Shown in pieces: positions 27,583 through 37,002 of a stretch of DNA of 64,000 nt (position 1 is its first letter; each line of letters starts with the position of its first letter). The position numbers were made by a program, and so were the translations under genes. Source of the DNA: Rhizobiaceae bacterium CPCC 101076 (GTDB lineage Bacteria > Pseudomonadota > Alphaproteobacteria > Rhizobiales > Methylopilaceae); contig QDFX01000014.1 in assembly GCA_003347645.1 (NCBI GenBank), positions 1 to 64,000 of the forward strand, written 5' to 3'. The notes beneath the pieces were generated by a model that ran no database searches, was not told the DNA's origin, and saw nothing but the letters and a program-made list of their open reading frames with translations.

Positions 27583-27960
27583 ATGGCCCGTATCCTCGTT
27601 GTCGACGATGAAGACTCGATCCGGAGCTTCGTCCATCGCGCGCTGGAGCTCGACGGCCATCAGGTCACGACGGCCTCAGACGGCGCCGAAGCGCTCGACA
27701 AGCTGATCGCCGAACCGGACGGCTATGAATTGCTGCTCTCCGACATCCGCATGCCGCTGATGGACGGCATCGCGCTGGCGCTTTCGGCCGCGCGCGATTG
27801 CCCGGACATGACGATCCTGCTGATGACCGGCTTCGCCGATCAGCGCGAGCGCGCGTCGGACCTCGAAGCACTGATCCATGACGTGGTGACGAAGCCGTTC
27901 AGCCTGGCCGATATCCGCGGCGCGGTGGACGGCGCGCTGGAGTCCCGGAAAGCGGCCTAG
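27583..27960 (+). CDS. cpdR: CpdR-type single-domain response regulator
   Basis: 125 aa receiver domain with no output domain. Asp54 in LLSDIRMPLMDGIALAL is the phosphoacceptor; the acidic pocket is VVDDED, and the downstream Thr and Lys are in LLMTGFAD and VTKPFS. The stretch MDGIALALSAARDCPDMTIL closely follows Caulobacter CpdR, which when unphosphorylated docks ClpXP substrates and controls cell-cycle proteolysis. Two bp after hpt, so probably the same mRNA. Confidence 0.93.
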   Translation: MARILVVDDEDSIRSFVHRALELDGHQVTTASDGAEALDKLIAEPDGYELLLSDIRMPLMDGIALALSAARDCPDMTILLMTGFADQRERASDLEALIHDVVTKPFSLADIRGAVDGALESRKAA

Positions 27961-28034
27961 GCGGGATCGGCCGGGTGTGTCTCGGGGTCGCGAAGCGGAG
28001 TCCGTGACCCACACTCCGAGCGCTAACGGATGTT

Positions 28035-28059
28035 GTCCTCCGGCTTAACCGGAGGAGCC
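28035..28059. repeat. Single REP-like palindrome, copy 2
   Basis: GTCCTCCGGCTTAACCGG then AGGAGCC: the same core as the paired elements at 22348, 47660 and 57109, but present as one half only. It lies between convergent cpdR and the DUF4175 gene. Confidence 0.7.
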
Positions 28060-28159
28060 ATATCGGTCCTGCCGTATTTCCGGGCTCGGCTTCGCCGCCC
28101 CGGAAAAACGCACCGCCCGAATGTTTCTGTTGAGATGGAGCTTTGGCAAATCTTTGCCA

Positions 28160-30865
28160 TCAATCCCTCAGCAGACGCTCCAGATAATCCAGCTCGTCCT
28201 GCGGGCGCGTCGGCTCGCTGACGCGGCGGCGGAGCTCTTCCTGTACGCGACGGGCGCGCTGGGCGTCGATCTCGCCGGGTACGCGGACTGTCGAGCCGGG
28301 ATCGTAGCGGCGGGAGCGGGTCGGACGGCCGAGCGGATCGGTGTCGTCCTGCGTGGCCTGCTGGCCCTGGCGGCGGCCGCCATTCGGCTGGCCTTGATTG
28401 CCGGCCTGGCCCTGCTGGCCCTGTTGCTGCTGCATCTGTTCGGCCATGCTCTGGGCGCCCTGACGGAGCGCGTCGAGCGCGCGGCCCTGCGAGCCGAAGG
28501 CGCGGCCGGCATCGCCCTCGCCGAGCTGGCCCTCGGCGGAGCCCATCTCCTTGCCGGCATCGCCGAGCGAGTCATTGCCTTCAAGGCCCTGGGCCTGCAT
28601 GTCCTTCAGGAGCTGTTCGAGCCGCTGGCGGAGCGCGCCCTGGCGCTCACCGAGGCCGCCCATGCCCTGATCGCCTTGGCCGCCCTCGCGTCCGCCGGCC
28701 TGCTGGCCCGGATCGCTGCCGGGTTCGCCCTGCTGGCCTTCGCCCTGTTGGCCCATCTGGCCCTGACCCTGTTGCTGGCCGCGTTGTCCCTGCTGCCCCT
28801 GCTGCCCCTGTTGTCCTTGCTGGCCGCGCTGGCCCGGCTGCCGCTGGCGGAAGGTCTCGTCGCGGAGCTGGCTCTGCTCGCGGATCATCTTGCCGAGTTC
28901 GTCGAGCGCCTTGGCGGCGGCCTCCGAACCCTCGTCCATCTGCCCCGGCGCCTGCTGGCTGCGCTGGAGGTTGTTCATCAGCTCCGAAAGTTCGGACAGG
29001 AGATCCTTCGCGGCCTGCTTGTTGCCGCCGCGGGCGAGGTCCTCCATCCGGTCTAGCATCTTCGCCAAATCCTGCGGCGTCAGCAGCTTGGCCCCTGGGG
29101 GCAGTTGCCCCGTCTGGCGATTGGGGTTCTGCTGCATCTGCCGCGCCATCTCCTGCAGATATTTGTCGAGCGCGGCACGGAGATCATCCATCAGCTTCTT
29201 GATCTCTTCGTCCGGCGCATTGCGGTCGAGCGCGTCGCGCAGCGCCTTCTCGGCGGCCTTGAGATCGTTCTGCATGCCCGGCAGATCGCCGTCTTCGAGC
29301 TGTGTCGCGATCTCCCAGAGATAGTCGACCACGCCGCGCAGATCGTCGTCGGATTTCGCGCCGGCGAGCCGCCAATAGGCCGAGCGCAGGCCGAGATAGA
29401 CGCCATTCGAGGGCGTGAAGCGCTCCGGATAGAGCGCCAGCGCGTCGAGCATGCTGAGGACGCCGGTCTTCTGCTCGGCGTCGAGCGCCAGACGGCGGCG
29501 TTGTTCGATCAGCGCGCGCGCCACAGGATGGGTGAAGGGTCGGGCCGGCAGCACCGTTTCGAGCGTCTCGCTCCGTGCGTTCTGGCCGGGCTCGTCCTTG
29601 GCGACGAGCGTCATGCGCACCCGCGCACCGGCCCAGGGATGATCGATGACGTCGATCGCGGTCGCGGAATCCCCGCCTCGGCCCTGCGGCAAAGCGAGCT
29701 TCACCTCAGGAGCGCCATAGAGCGGTCGCGGCGGCTTGACCTCCTTGCCGGGGAGCGCGCGGGGCGGTGCGAGCGCGATTTCGGCATTGGCGGCGACGAT
29801 CCCGTAATCGTCCGAGGCGGAGTATTCGACGTTCAGCGCGCCGTTCTCGTTCTGCCGCGGTTCGGTGCGGAAGGCGATGGACGGCGGATTGTCCGGGATG
29901 ACCGTAAAGCGCCAGACCAAGGGCTCGCCGGTCGGACGGGTCACGGTGACATCGGCGTCGTTGTCGAGCGCATAACGCTGCTCCGCGATCCCTTCGCCGG
30001 GATTGGCGGGCGCGCCGGGCGGGGCTTTCGCCATTCCGGGCACCTTGTCGTCAGGGTTCAGAACGCGCGCATTCGGCGCGGAAACCTCAGTGCGGCCGCC
30101 GCCGGTACGAACGACCAGGACACTGCCGGCCGGAACGCTGTGAATGCGATCCGCCTCCGGCATCACGGCCCGTTCGGCGTCTTCCTGCTTGGCAGCGGTG
30201 AGGAAGATCGGCGCGCGGCCGGTATAGGCCGGCGGCGTCACCCAGGCGTCGAGGCGAGGAGGGGCGGATCCGATCGCCGGCGTGTGCCAGTCGAAGGCGG
30301 ACAGCAGGCGCGGTCCGCGCTCGGTGCCGGCGGCGATGAATGCGACCAGAGCGGCGAGGATCGCGAGGAAACGAAGTGCGCGGGGATCGCGCTGGGCGAG
30401 GCCAGGAGCGGCGAAGCCGGCGCGAAGATCGCGAGCCGCCTCCAACGCGCGGGCGCGGTGAACGGCCCAGAGCGCGCGGGTGACCGGATCGTCCGGCTGG
30501 TTTGCCAGAGGGTCGCCGAGCGCGGTGGCGGGGCGATGGTTATGGCCGCTGGCGCGATCGATACGGGCGAGGGCAGACGCGCGGTTCGGCGAGGACAACC
30601 GAGTGAGAGGGAAAAGAGCGTAGAACAGCACCGCGCCGAACAGGACGACACCGGCGATGCGGCCATAAGGCGATATGAGGTCCCAAAAGCCAAACCAGGA
30701 GATCGCGGCGAAGCCGAGAAGGACGGTGCCGGCGGCGGCCAGTGGGGGCCACAATCCTTCCCAGAGGAGTGCGGCACGGGCGCGCTGCATCAGGGCATCG
30801 AGCGCCCTCGGGCTTTCGCCGAAGGGAGGCGGTGATTTCGGGGCGGAGTTGCCGTCGCCCGTCAC
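28160..30865 (-). CDS. TIGR02302/DUF4175 family large membrane protein
   Basis: 901 aa from GTG 30865 (GGAGAG upstream). Membrane helices near residues 32-50, 60-85 and 170-190, then a long periplasmic part. Order: TM region, beta-rich region (RLDAWVTPPAYTGRAPIFLT is a DUF4175 signature), helical region 480-660, then a Gln/Gly low-complexity stretch about 668-740 (GQQGQQGQQGQQGQ-type repeats) and a conserved end RRYDPGSTVRVPGEIDAQRA followed by EELDYLERLL-like sequence. The function is unknown, although the family is nearly universal in this order. It is the end of a leftward run lysA-lptM-argH. Confidence 0.9.
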   Translation of the reverse strand: MTGDGNSAPKSPPPFGESPRALDALMQRARAALLWEGLWPPLAAAGTVLLGFAAISWFGFWDLISPYGRIAGVVLFGAVLFYALFPLTRLSSPNRASALARIDRASGHNHRPATALGDPLANQPDDPVTRALWAVHRARALEAARDLRAGFAAPGLAQRDPRALRFLAILAALVAFIAAGTERGPRLLSAFDWHTPAIGSAPPRLDAWVTPPAYTGRAPIFLTAAKQEDAERAVMPEADRIHSVPAGSVLVVRTGGGRTEVSAPNARVLNPDDKVPGMAKAPPGAPANPGEGIAEQRYALDNDADVTVTRPTGEPLVWRFTVIPDNPPSIAFRTEPRQNENGALNVEYSASDDYGIVAANAEIALAPPRALPGKEVKPPRPLYGAPEVKLALPQGRGGDSATAIDVIDHPWAGARVRMTLVAKDEPGQNARSETLETVLPARPFTHPVARALIEQRRRLALDAEQKTGVLSMLDALALYPERFTPSNGVYLGLRSAYWRLAGAKSDDDLRGVVDYLWEIATQLEDGDLPGMQNDLKAAEKALRDALDRNAPDEEIKKLMDDLRAALDKYLQEMARQMQQNPNRQTGQLPPGAKLLTPQDLAKMLDRMEDLARGGNKQAAKDLLSELSELMNNLQRSQQAPGQMDEGSEAAAKALDELGKMIREQSQLRDETFRQRQPGQRGQQGQQGQQGQQGQRGQQQGQGQMGQQGEGQQGEPGSDPGQQAGGREGGQGDQGMGGLGERQGALRQRLEQLLKDMQAQGLEGNDSLGDAGKEMGSAEGQLGEGDAGRAFGSQGRALDALRQGAQSMAEQMQQQQGQQGQAGNQGQPNGGRRQGQQATQDDTDPLGRPTRSRRYDPGSTVRVPGEIDAQRARRVQEELRRRVSEPTRPQDELDYLERLLRD

Positions 30866-30979
30866 GTGGCTGAACTCTCCATATGTAGAAGAGTAGCACG
30901 GACTTGGGCGAAGACGAGGCGTCAGCCTGTCCTAGGGCAGACTAAAGTGTAACCAAGTGTGCAGAACGGGTATGCGCGT

Positions 30980-32248
30980 CTAGCGCAACCAGGTCGGGAT
31001 GCGGTCGAGGCCGATCAGGTCTTCCAGCGGCGGACGCGGGCGGATCACCGCCATTTCGGGGCCGCGGACCAGCACTTCCGGCACGAGCGCCCGCGTGTTG
31101 TAGGTCGAGGACTGGGTGGCGCCATAGGCGCCCGCTGTCATGACCGCGACGAGGTCGCCCCGCTTCAGCGGCGGCATGGACCGGTCGAGGGCGAGATAGT
31201 CTCCCGTTTCGCAGACCGGTCCGACCACGTCGGCTCTGATGCGGGCGACGGCCGGCTCCGGCTCGGCAACCGGCCAGATGTCATGATGGGCGTCGTAAAG
31301 CGTCGGACGGATCAGGTCGTTCATCGCCGCGTCGACGATGACGAAGCTCTTCGCCGAGCCCTCCTTCACATAGATGACGCGGGTCAGCAGGATGCCGGCA
31401 TTGCCGGCGATCAGGCGTCCCGGTTCCAGCACGATCTTCGCGCCGAGCGAGGAGAGATGCTTCTTCACCACGTCCGCATAGTCGTCGGGCAGCGGTGGCG
31501 GCTGGTTGTCGAGCTTGTAGGGGATACCGAGCCCGCCGCCGACATCGATGTGGTCGATGATGTGGCCGTCGGCGCGCAGCGTGCCGACGAGATCGGCCAT
31601 CAGCGCGAACGCGGCGTCGAACGGTTCGACCTCGGTGATCTGGCTGCCGATATGCATGTCGACGCCGGTGACCGCGATCCCAGGTAGCTTGGCCGCTTCC
31701 GCGTAGACCGCGCGGGCATGCTGGAACGGAATGCCGAACTTGTTCTCGGCCTTGCCGGTCGAAATCTTCGCGTGGGTCTTGGCGTCGACATCCGGATTGA
31801 CGCGAAGCGAGATCCGGGCGGTCGCTGCACGCTCGCTGGCGATGGCGGAGATGCGGGCGAGTTCCGGTTCGGACTCGACGTTGAAGCAGAGAATGCCCGC
31901 GTCGAGCGCGGCCGCGATCTCCTCGTCGATCTTGCCGACGCCGGAGAAGGTGATGCGTTCGCCCGGGACGCCGGCGGCGAGCGCGCGCTTCAGCTCGCCG
32001 CCGGAGACGACGTCCATTCCCGCGCCGAGCCGCCCGAGAGTGGCGAGAACGGCCTGGTTGGAGTTCGCCTTGACCGCGTAACAGACGAGCGACGGCATGC
32101 CAGCGAAGGCTTCTGCGAAGACGCGGTAGTGCCGCTCCAAAGTCGCGGTCGAATAGACGTAGACGGGAGTTCCGACCTCTTCCGCAATGGCGGCGAGGCT
32201 CACATCCTCGGCATGGAGGATGCCGTCACGATAGGCGAAGTGATGCAC
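30980..32248 (-). CDS. lysA: Diaminopimelate decarboxylase
   Basis: 422 aa, PLP-dependent, last step of lysine synthesis. PLP Lys60 in CYAVKANSNQAV; other motifs HIGSQITEVEPF, IDVGGGLGIPY, LEPGRLIAGNAGILLT and VGPVCETGDYLALDR (CxxGD, supplied from the partner subunit). It starts 18 bp after the LptM-like lipoprotein gene and is probably cotranscribed with it. Confidence 0.97.
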   Translation of the reverse strand: MHHFAYRDGILHAEDVSLAAIAEEVGTPVYVYSTATLERHYRVFAEAFAGMPSLVCYAVKANSNQAVLATLGRLGAGMDVVSGGELKRALAAGVPGERITFSGVGKIDEEIAAALDAGILCFNVESEPELARISAIASERAATARISLRVNPDVDAKTHAKISTGKAENKFGIPFQHARAVYAEAAKLPGIAVTGVDMHIGSQITEVEPFDAAFALMADLVGTLRADGHIIDHIDVGGGLGIPYKLDNQPPPLPDDYADVVKKHLSSLGAKIVLEPGRLIAGNAGILLTRVIYVKEGSAKSFVIVDAAMNDLIRPTLYDAHHDIWPVAEPEPAVARIRADVVGPVCETGDYLALDRSMPPLKRGDLVAVMTAGAYGATQSSTYNTRALVPEVLVRGPEMAVIRPRPPLEDLIGLDRIPTWLR

Positions 32249-32266
32249 GGGCTGGAGCCCTCGGGC

Positions 32267-32662
32267 TCATTGAACGAGTGGATCGAGCGGGAACGAATTG
32301 TTCGACGATTTCATCGGCCTGGTGCGCCCCGGCGCCGGCGGCACCATGGTCGCCGACGGCTTGGCTTGGTAGGCCCAGCCCTTCACATAGCCACCCGAGG
32401 TCGGAGCCGATTTGTCGAGCACCGGACCGGTGCCGAGCGCCATCGCCTCGACTTCATCACTGTCGTTGTTATTCCTTTCGGCGACATCGCTGTTCGTCGA
32501 TATCGTCGGAGTGGGAACCGTGAGGGCTGACTTCTGGACGGGCGGCGGCGGAGCGAGCTGGGCATTCGGCGGCGCCTCGAGCGCGCCGCGACGGCCGCAA
32601 CCGGCGACGACGAGCAGGATCGCCGTGAAAACCACGCCGGTCACGATCGTGCGGCGGTTCAT
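32267..32662 (-). CDS. LptM-like lipoprotein
   Basis: 131 aa from ATG 32662. Lipoprotein signal MNRRTIVTGVVFTAILLVVA with lipobox VAGCGRRGALEAPP, the LptM (YifL) signature where the acylated Cys is followed by G-x-x-G-x-L. Proteobacterial LptM assists LptD disulphide maturation in LPS export. The remaining residues are Pro/Ser/Thr-rich and disordered, and longer than E. coli LptM. The argH-lptM-lysA order is common in proteobacteria. Confidence 0.85.
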   Translation of the reverse strand: MNRRTIVTGVVFTAILLVVAGCGRRGALEAPPNAQLAPPPPVQKSALTVPTPTISTNSDVAERNNNDSDEVEAMALGTGPVLDKSAPTSGGYVKGWAYQAKPSATMVPPAPGRTRPMKSSNNSFPLDPLVQ

Positions 32663-32759
32663 GGCCGAATTCCCGGAAAATGAATCATACGCGGATACGT
32701 CCCCATCCTGTTCGCAACATCGTGGATGAAGGCTTTCGGCGCAAGGGCGGGATGGCCGC

Positions 32760-34157
32760 TCAACGGCTGGACGCTTCGTCGGCGAGGCGCTTTTGCCACG
32801 CTTCGGCCTCGCGCGCGACGTTCGCGGGTGCCGTTCCGCCGAAGCTGGTGCGGCTCTCGACCGAGCGTTCGACGCCGAGGACGTTGAAGATCGCATCGGT
32901 GATGCGCGGCTCGATCTCCTGAAGGTCCGACAGCGTCAGTTCCTCCAGCGCCTTGCCGAGCGACGAGGCTTTGCCGACGATGCGGCCGGTGACGTGGTGG
33001 GCTTCGCGGAAGGGGAGCTTCAATTCCCGCACCAGCCAATCGGCGAGGTCGGTGGCGGTGGCATAGGCCGCTCCCGCGGCCTTCTTCATCGCCACGGCGT
33101 CCGGCTCGAGGTCCTCGATCATGCCGGTCATCGCGATCGTGCAGAGGCGCAAGGTGTCGAGCGCGTCGAACGAGCCTTCCTTGTCCTCCTGCATGTCCTT
33201 GGAATAGGCGAGCGGCAGCCCCTTCATGACGGTAAGGAGGCCGATCAGGGCGCCGATGACGCGACCCGTCTTGCCGCGCACAAGCTCGGCGGCGTCCGGG
33301 TTGCGCTTCTGCGGCATGATCGAGGAGCCGGTGGTGAACCGGTCGGACAGGCGGACGAAGCCGAATTGCGGCGTCGTCCACAGCACGATCTCCTCGGCCA
33401 GACGCGACAGATGGGTCGCAGCGATCGCAGCGGCCGACAGAGTCTCCAGCACGAAATCGCGGGAAGATACGGCGTCCAGCGAATTCCGCATCGGGCCGGA
33501 AAAGCCGAGCGCCGCAGCGGTGGCATGGCGATCGATCGGAAAACCGGTGCCGGCAAGGGCCGCCGCGCCGAGCGGGCTCTCGTTCAGGCGGGCGCGCGCA
33601 TCGGCGAACCGCCCACGATCGCGCGAGACCATCTCGACATAAGCGAGAAGATGATGGCCGAACGTGACCGGCTGGGCGCTCTGCAGATGAGTGAAGCCCG
33701 GCATGATCGTACCGGCATGCGCCAGCGCCTTTTTCGCGAGTGCGGTCTGGAGACCGGCGAGAACCTTGTCGGTCGAGTCGATCGTGTCGCGTACCCAAAG
33801 CCGGAAATCGGTGGCGACCTGGTCGTTGCGGGAACGCGCGGTGTGCAGGCGGCCGGCCGAGGGGCCGATCAACTCGGCGAGGCGTGACTCGATGTTGAGG
33901 TGGATGTCCTCGAGGGCCCGCGAGAACTTGAAGTCGCCGGCCTCGATCTCGACCAGGATGTCGCTCAGGCCCTTGGCGATGGCGCGGGCGTCAGCTTCCG
34001 GCAGGATGCCCTGCCTGGCGAGCATCGCGACATGCGCTTGCGAGCCACGTATATCCTGAGCATAGAAGCGCTGGTCGAAATCGATCGACGCGTTGATCGC
34101 TTCGAGTGCGGCATCGGGCCCCTCTGCAAAGCGCCCGCCCCACATCTTATTGCTCAT
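32760..34157 (-). CDS. argH: Argininosuccinate lyase
   Basis: 465 aa, cleaves argininosuccinate to arginine and fumarate. Fumarase/aspartase-fold signature [16 protein letters not shown] with the catalytic Ser loop, plus MWGGRFAEG at the start, [19 protein letters not shown] and [20 protein letters not shown]. Length is normal. Divergent from the TlpA-like gene 36 bp away, so the two promoters must overlap the start regions. Confidence 0.97.
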   Translation of the reverse strand: MSNKMWGGRFAEGPDAALEAINASIDFDQRFYAQDIRGSQAHVAMLARQGILPEADARAIAKGLSDILVEIEAGDFKFSRALEDIHLNIESRLAELIGPSAGRLHTARSRNDQVATDFRLWVRDTIDSTDKVLAGLQTALAKKALAHAGTIMPGFTHLQSAQPVTFGHHLLAYVEMVSRDRGRFADARARLNESPLGAAALAGTGFPIDRHATAAALGFSGPMRNSLDAVSSRDFVLETLSAAAIAATHLSRLAEEIVLWTTPQFGFVRLSDRFTTGSSIMPQKRNPDAAELVRGKTGRVIGALIGLLTVMKGLPLAYSKDMQEDKEGSFDALDTLRLCTIAMTGMIEDLEPDAVAMKKAAGAAYATATDLADWLVRELKLPFREAHHVTGRIVGKASSLGKALEELTLSDLQEIEPRITDAIFNVLGVERSVESRTSFGGTAPANVAREAEAWQKRLADEASSR

Positions 34158-34193
34158 CTACAAGCCCCTTTGAGGCATGATACGGACCAGCCC

Positions 34194-34847
34194 ATGACCG
34201 ATGAGACAAAGCGCTCCGGATCGACGGTGCGGCTTCTCGCACTGGCCGCCGTGCTTGGCATCGCCGCCGGCGTGGCGGCGATATACGTGAGAAGCGCGGC
34301 GGATAGCAATCAAGGAGCGCTCGCCTGTGCGGGCGATCAGAAGGCGATCGAGCGGATGAAACCGCTTGCTCGCGGGGAGGTCGCGGGCGTCCTGGTACCG
34401 GACCGGCCGCGCGCTTTGCCTGAGCTGACCTTCGTGAATGCCCAGGAGCAGCCGCTGAATCTCGCCGATTTCACCGGGAAAACTGTGCTCCTGAACATCT
34501 GGGCGACCTGGTGCGTGCCTTGTCGGGAGGAGATGCCGAATCTCGATCGTGTGCAGTCGGAACTGGGCAGCGACAAGTTTGAGGTCGTTGCCGTCTCGAT
34601 CGATCTCGACGGCTTTAAGAAATCGGTCCCGTTTCTGGAAGAATTGAAGCTCGCCAACATCAATCGCTATGCCGAGCCGACCGGAAAGCTGTTCCAGGCG
34701 CTGAAAATGGCCGGGCGCGCGGTCGGATTGCCGACGACATTGATCATCGACGGATCGGGTTGCGAGATCGGCTATTTGCCGGGGCCGGCGGTATGGGATT
34801 CCGAGGACGGAAAGGCGCTGATAAAGGCCGCCGTCGGAGAGTCTTGA
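34194..34847 (+). CDS. TlpA-family membrane thioredoxin
   Basis: 217 aa. N-terminal anchor helix (VRLLALAAVLGIAAGVAAIY, about 11-31), then a periplasmic thioredoxin fold with active site WATWCVPCREEM, the cis-Pro in VGLPTTLIIDGSG, and an insert LNLADFTGKTVLLN typical of TlpA. TlpA reduces copper-site cysteines during cytochrome oxidase assembly; this homologue also carries two extra cysteines (LACAGD, GSGCEIG) as seen in TlpA-like proteins. Convergent with the small gene at 34850. Confidence 0.9.
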   Translation: MTDETKRSGSTVRLLALAAVLGIAAGVAAIYVRSAADSNQGALACAGDQKAIERMKPLARGEVAGVLVPDRPRALPELTFVNAQEQPLNLADFTGKTVLLNIWATWCVPCREEMPNLDRVQSELGSDKFEVVAVSIDLDGFKKSVPFLEELKLANINRYAEPTGKLFQALKMAGRAVGLPTTLIIDGSGCEIGYLPGPAVWDSEDGKALIKAAVGES

Positions 34848-34849
34848 GC

Positions 34850-35122
34850 TTAAGCGAGGGTGTCGAGGCCGGAGAGCGCTGAGCTGTACCTCTCCTGCAA
34901 TTGTGTTTGCACGCGTTCGTTGGCGATCTGCATGGTGAGCTGAACCATGCCTGCCGTCGAATCGAGGCTGCCGCCGATCAGATTGTTGGCGGCCGTGCTC
35001 TGGTTCGCGACCATGTTGTCGTAGGTCGCCCGGTTGGCCGCGCGCATCGTGGCGCCGGGATCGCGCTGCCAGCTCGGCGTATAGAGATAATAACCTTTGG
35101 CGTTGACCTGGAAGGCGCCCAT
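34850..35122 (-). CDS. Hypothetical protein beside a YjfB-like gene
   Basis: 90 aa. Starts MGAFQVNAKGYYLYTPSWQR and ends with an amphipathic helix (MVQLTMQIANERVQTQLQER). No signal peptide or catalytic motif. The helix pattern and its start one base after the stop of a YjfB-like motility gene suggest a linked role. Family not recognised. Confidence 0.66.
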   Translation of the reverse strand: MGAFQVNAKGYYLYTPSWQRDPGATMRAANRATYDNMVANQSTAANNLIGGSLDSTAGMVQLTMQIANERVQTQLQERYSSALSGLDTLA

Positions 35123-35123
35123 C

Positions 35124-35318
35124 TCAGGCGTCCCGGTCGATCATGCCGCCGACACCGTCGGGGAGCAGGGCCTTGATGTCCTCGGCCGCGGAGGCGAGCA
35201 GGTTGACGATCGACTGATCCATCTCGTTCGCCTGCTTCAGGGCGATCATCGAGGCCTGCTGCGCGCGGCTGCCGGCCTGCATCGACGTCATGGTCAAAGC
35301 GAGAGATGCGGTGTCCAA
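35124..35318 (-). CDS. Putative motility protein, YjfB family
   Basis: 64 aa from TTG 35318, supported by GAGGAGTAGATC directly upstream. The sequence MDTASLALTMTSMQAGSRAQ and IALKQANEMDQSIVNLLASA matches the YjfB family (MDI.SL......Q....V...LKKA...), usually labelled motility-related without a proven role. One base separates it from the 90-aa gene, so the two are coupled. Confidence 0.66.
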   Translation of the reverse strand: MDTASLALTMTSMQAGSRAQQASMIALKQANEMDQSIVNLLASAAEDIKALLPDGVGGMIDRDA

Positions 35319-35372
35319 GATCTACTCCTCGCACCCACCCTGACAAACCAGGGTAAACGCGCCGTTAAGAAT

Positions 35373-35576
35373 TCAGGCGCTGCGGTCGAGCCTCTTGCCT
35401 GGTCCGGCCAGCCGGTAGCCGGCGAGCCCCTGGGCGTGTTCGGTCGCGTTTTCGAGGACATCGGTGAGGGTGAGTTCATCCGGGTCCGACTGCACGACAG
35501 GTGTCTGCTCGGACATGGCCCGGCGGTAGCCTTCGAGAATGGCCGCCGCCGAGGCATTGGCGCTGACCGGGTCCAT
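35373..35576 (-). CDS. Small hypothetical protein
   Basis: 67 aa from ATG 35576, chosen because GGAGATGCGCC precedes it; a longer frame to 35609 exists. MDPVSANASAAAILEGYRRA, then an acidic middle (QSDPDELTLTDVLENATEHA) and basic end. No family recognised. Fifty-four bp upstream of the YjfB-like gene on the same strand, with which it may be cotranscribed. Confidence 0.6.
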   Translation of the reverse strand: MDPVSANASAAAILEGYRRAMSEQTPVVQSDPDELTLTDVLENATEHAQGLAGYRLAGPGKRLDRSA

Positions 35577-35728
35577 GGCGCATCTCCGTTCCGGACGAAA
35601 ATGCACCAAACGGGGCGCGCGATCCCGAAAAGCGGGCTTTTTGGCTAACGAATCGCTGCTGACAAAATTCGAGTTTTCGAGTATAGAGATCGTGTGGGTA
35701 TGTACGTACCGGCGGTGCGGGGGATCTC

Positions 35729-35989
35729 ATGAAGAAGAAGGGCAAGAAGAAGAACGATGCCGGCGCGGCCGTCGTCGATGCCGCGAGCCCCTCTTCGGCC
35801 GCTGATAGCGCCGAAGCCAAGGCGCTCTACAAGCCGGTGAAGCAATCGGTGACGATCCGGCTGGATTCCGACGTGGTGGCCTGGTTCAAGAGCCGCGAGG
35901 ATCGCTACCAGACGGCGATCAACAAGGTGCTGCGCAAGCACATGCTGAAGCGGCTGAGCGACAAGAAGAAGTCCGCGCCTGCTGAATAA
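35729..35989 (+). CDS. BrnA antitoxin-family (DUF4415) protein without a BrnT partner
   Basis: 86 aa. A Lys-rich start (MKKKGKKKNDAG), a disordered Ala/Ser linker, then the BrnA core VTIRLDSDVVAWFKSREDRY and QTAINKVLRKHM, a ribbon-helix-helix DNA-binding fold. BrnA normally neutralises the BrnT ribonuclease, encoded just upstream of brnA; here neither side holds a BrnT-like gene, so this is probably a stand-alone regulator or an orphan. It converges on hbdA, the stops being adjacent. Confidence 0.82.
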   Translation: MKKKGKKKNDAGAAVVDAASPSSAADSAEAKALYKPVKQSVTIRLDSDVVAWFKSREDRYQTAINKVLRKHMLKRLSDKKKSAPAE

Positions 35990-36871
35990 TCAGCGGGTCG
36001 GAACCGGCTTTTCGCCTCGATAATCGTAGAAGCCGCGCTGGGTCTTGCGTCCCAGCCAGCCGGCCTCGACGTATTTCACGAGCAGCGGGCAGGGGCGGTA
36101 TTTCGAATCCGCCAGGCCGTCGTGCAGCACCTGCATGATCGACAGGCAGGTATCGAGGCCGATGAAGTCAGCAAGCTGCAGCGGTCCCATCGGGTGGTTG
36201 GCGCCGAGCCGCATGGCGTTGTCGATCGCCTCGACCGTCCCGACGCCTTCGTAAAGCGTGTAGATCGCCTCGTTGATCATCGGCATCAGGATGCGGTTGA
36301 CGATGAAGGCCGGGAAGTCCTCCGCAACCGTCGTCGTCTTGCCCAGCCGCTGGACGAAGTCCCGCGCCACCTCGAAGGTCGGCTCGCCGGTGGCGATGCC
36401 GCGCACGAGTTCGACCAATTGCATCGCCGGCACCGGGTTCATGAAATGGATGCCGATGAACTGTTCCGGACGGTCCGTCGCCGAAGCAAGGCGGGTGATC
36501 GAGATCGAGGATGAGTTCGAGGCGATGATCGCATCCGGCCGGAGACTTTTGCTGACTTCGGACAGCAGCGCCGCCTTCAGTTCCTCATCCTCCGTCGCGG
36601 TCTCGATGACGAGATCGCTCGGCGCAAGATCGCTGAGACCGACCGCCGGGCGAAGACGGGCGAGGGCCTCGGCGCTTTGCTCCTGGGTGATGTGCTGCTT
36701 CGCCACCTGCTTGGCGAGGTGGTAGCCGACCGTGGCTATACCGGCCTTGATCTTTTCTTCCGAGATGTCGTGCAGCAGCACGTCCATGCCGGCCAGCGCG
36801 CAGACCTGGGCAATGCCGGAGCCCATCTGTCCCGCGCCGATGATGCCGACCGTGCGAATTGGCTGAACCAT
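35990..36871 (-). CDS. 3-hydroxybutyryl-CoA dehydrogenase
   Basis: 293 aa. NAD-binding GIIGAGQMGSGIAQVCALAG at residues 9-28, catalytic His region FIGIHFMNPVPAMQLVELVR, PAFIVNRILMPMINEAIYTL, and the C-terminal domain GANHPMGPLQLADFIGLDT. Oxidises or forms (S)-3-hydroxybutyryl-CoA in fatty-acid or butanoate metabolism; the length fits the short PaaH/Hbd group without a fused hydratase. Monocistronic by position. Confidence 0.94.
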   Translation of the reverse strand: MVQPIRTVGIIGAGQMGSGIAQVCALAGMDVLLHDISEEKIKAGIATVGYHLAKQVAKQHITQEQSAEALARLRPAVGLSDLAPSDLVIETATEDEELKAALLSEVSKSLRPDAIIASNSSSISITRLASATDRPEQFIGIHFMNPVPAMQLVELVRGIATGEPTFEVARDFVQRLGKTTTVAEDFPAFIVNRILMPMINEAIYTLYEGVGTVEAIDNAMRLGANHPMGPLQLADFIGLDTCLSIMQVLHDGLADSKYRPCPLLVKYVEAGWLGRKTQRGFYDYRGEKPVPTR

Positions 36872-37002
36872 GATCTGTTACCGGCGGTGCAGGAACGGTT
36901 CGGGTGCAAGGCGCATGGGAAGCGGCCGGACCAGAAGAGCGGCGACGGTAATGGTCAAGCTGCGGCCGGTCAACGTGTCCGCGAGCGCAAATCCGCTGGA
37001 AC

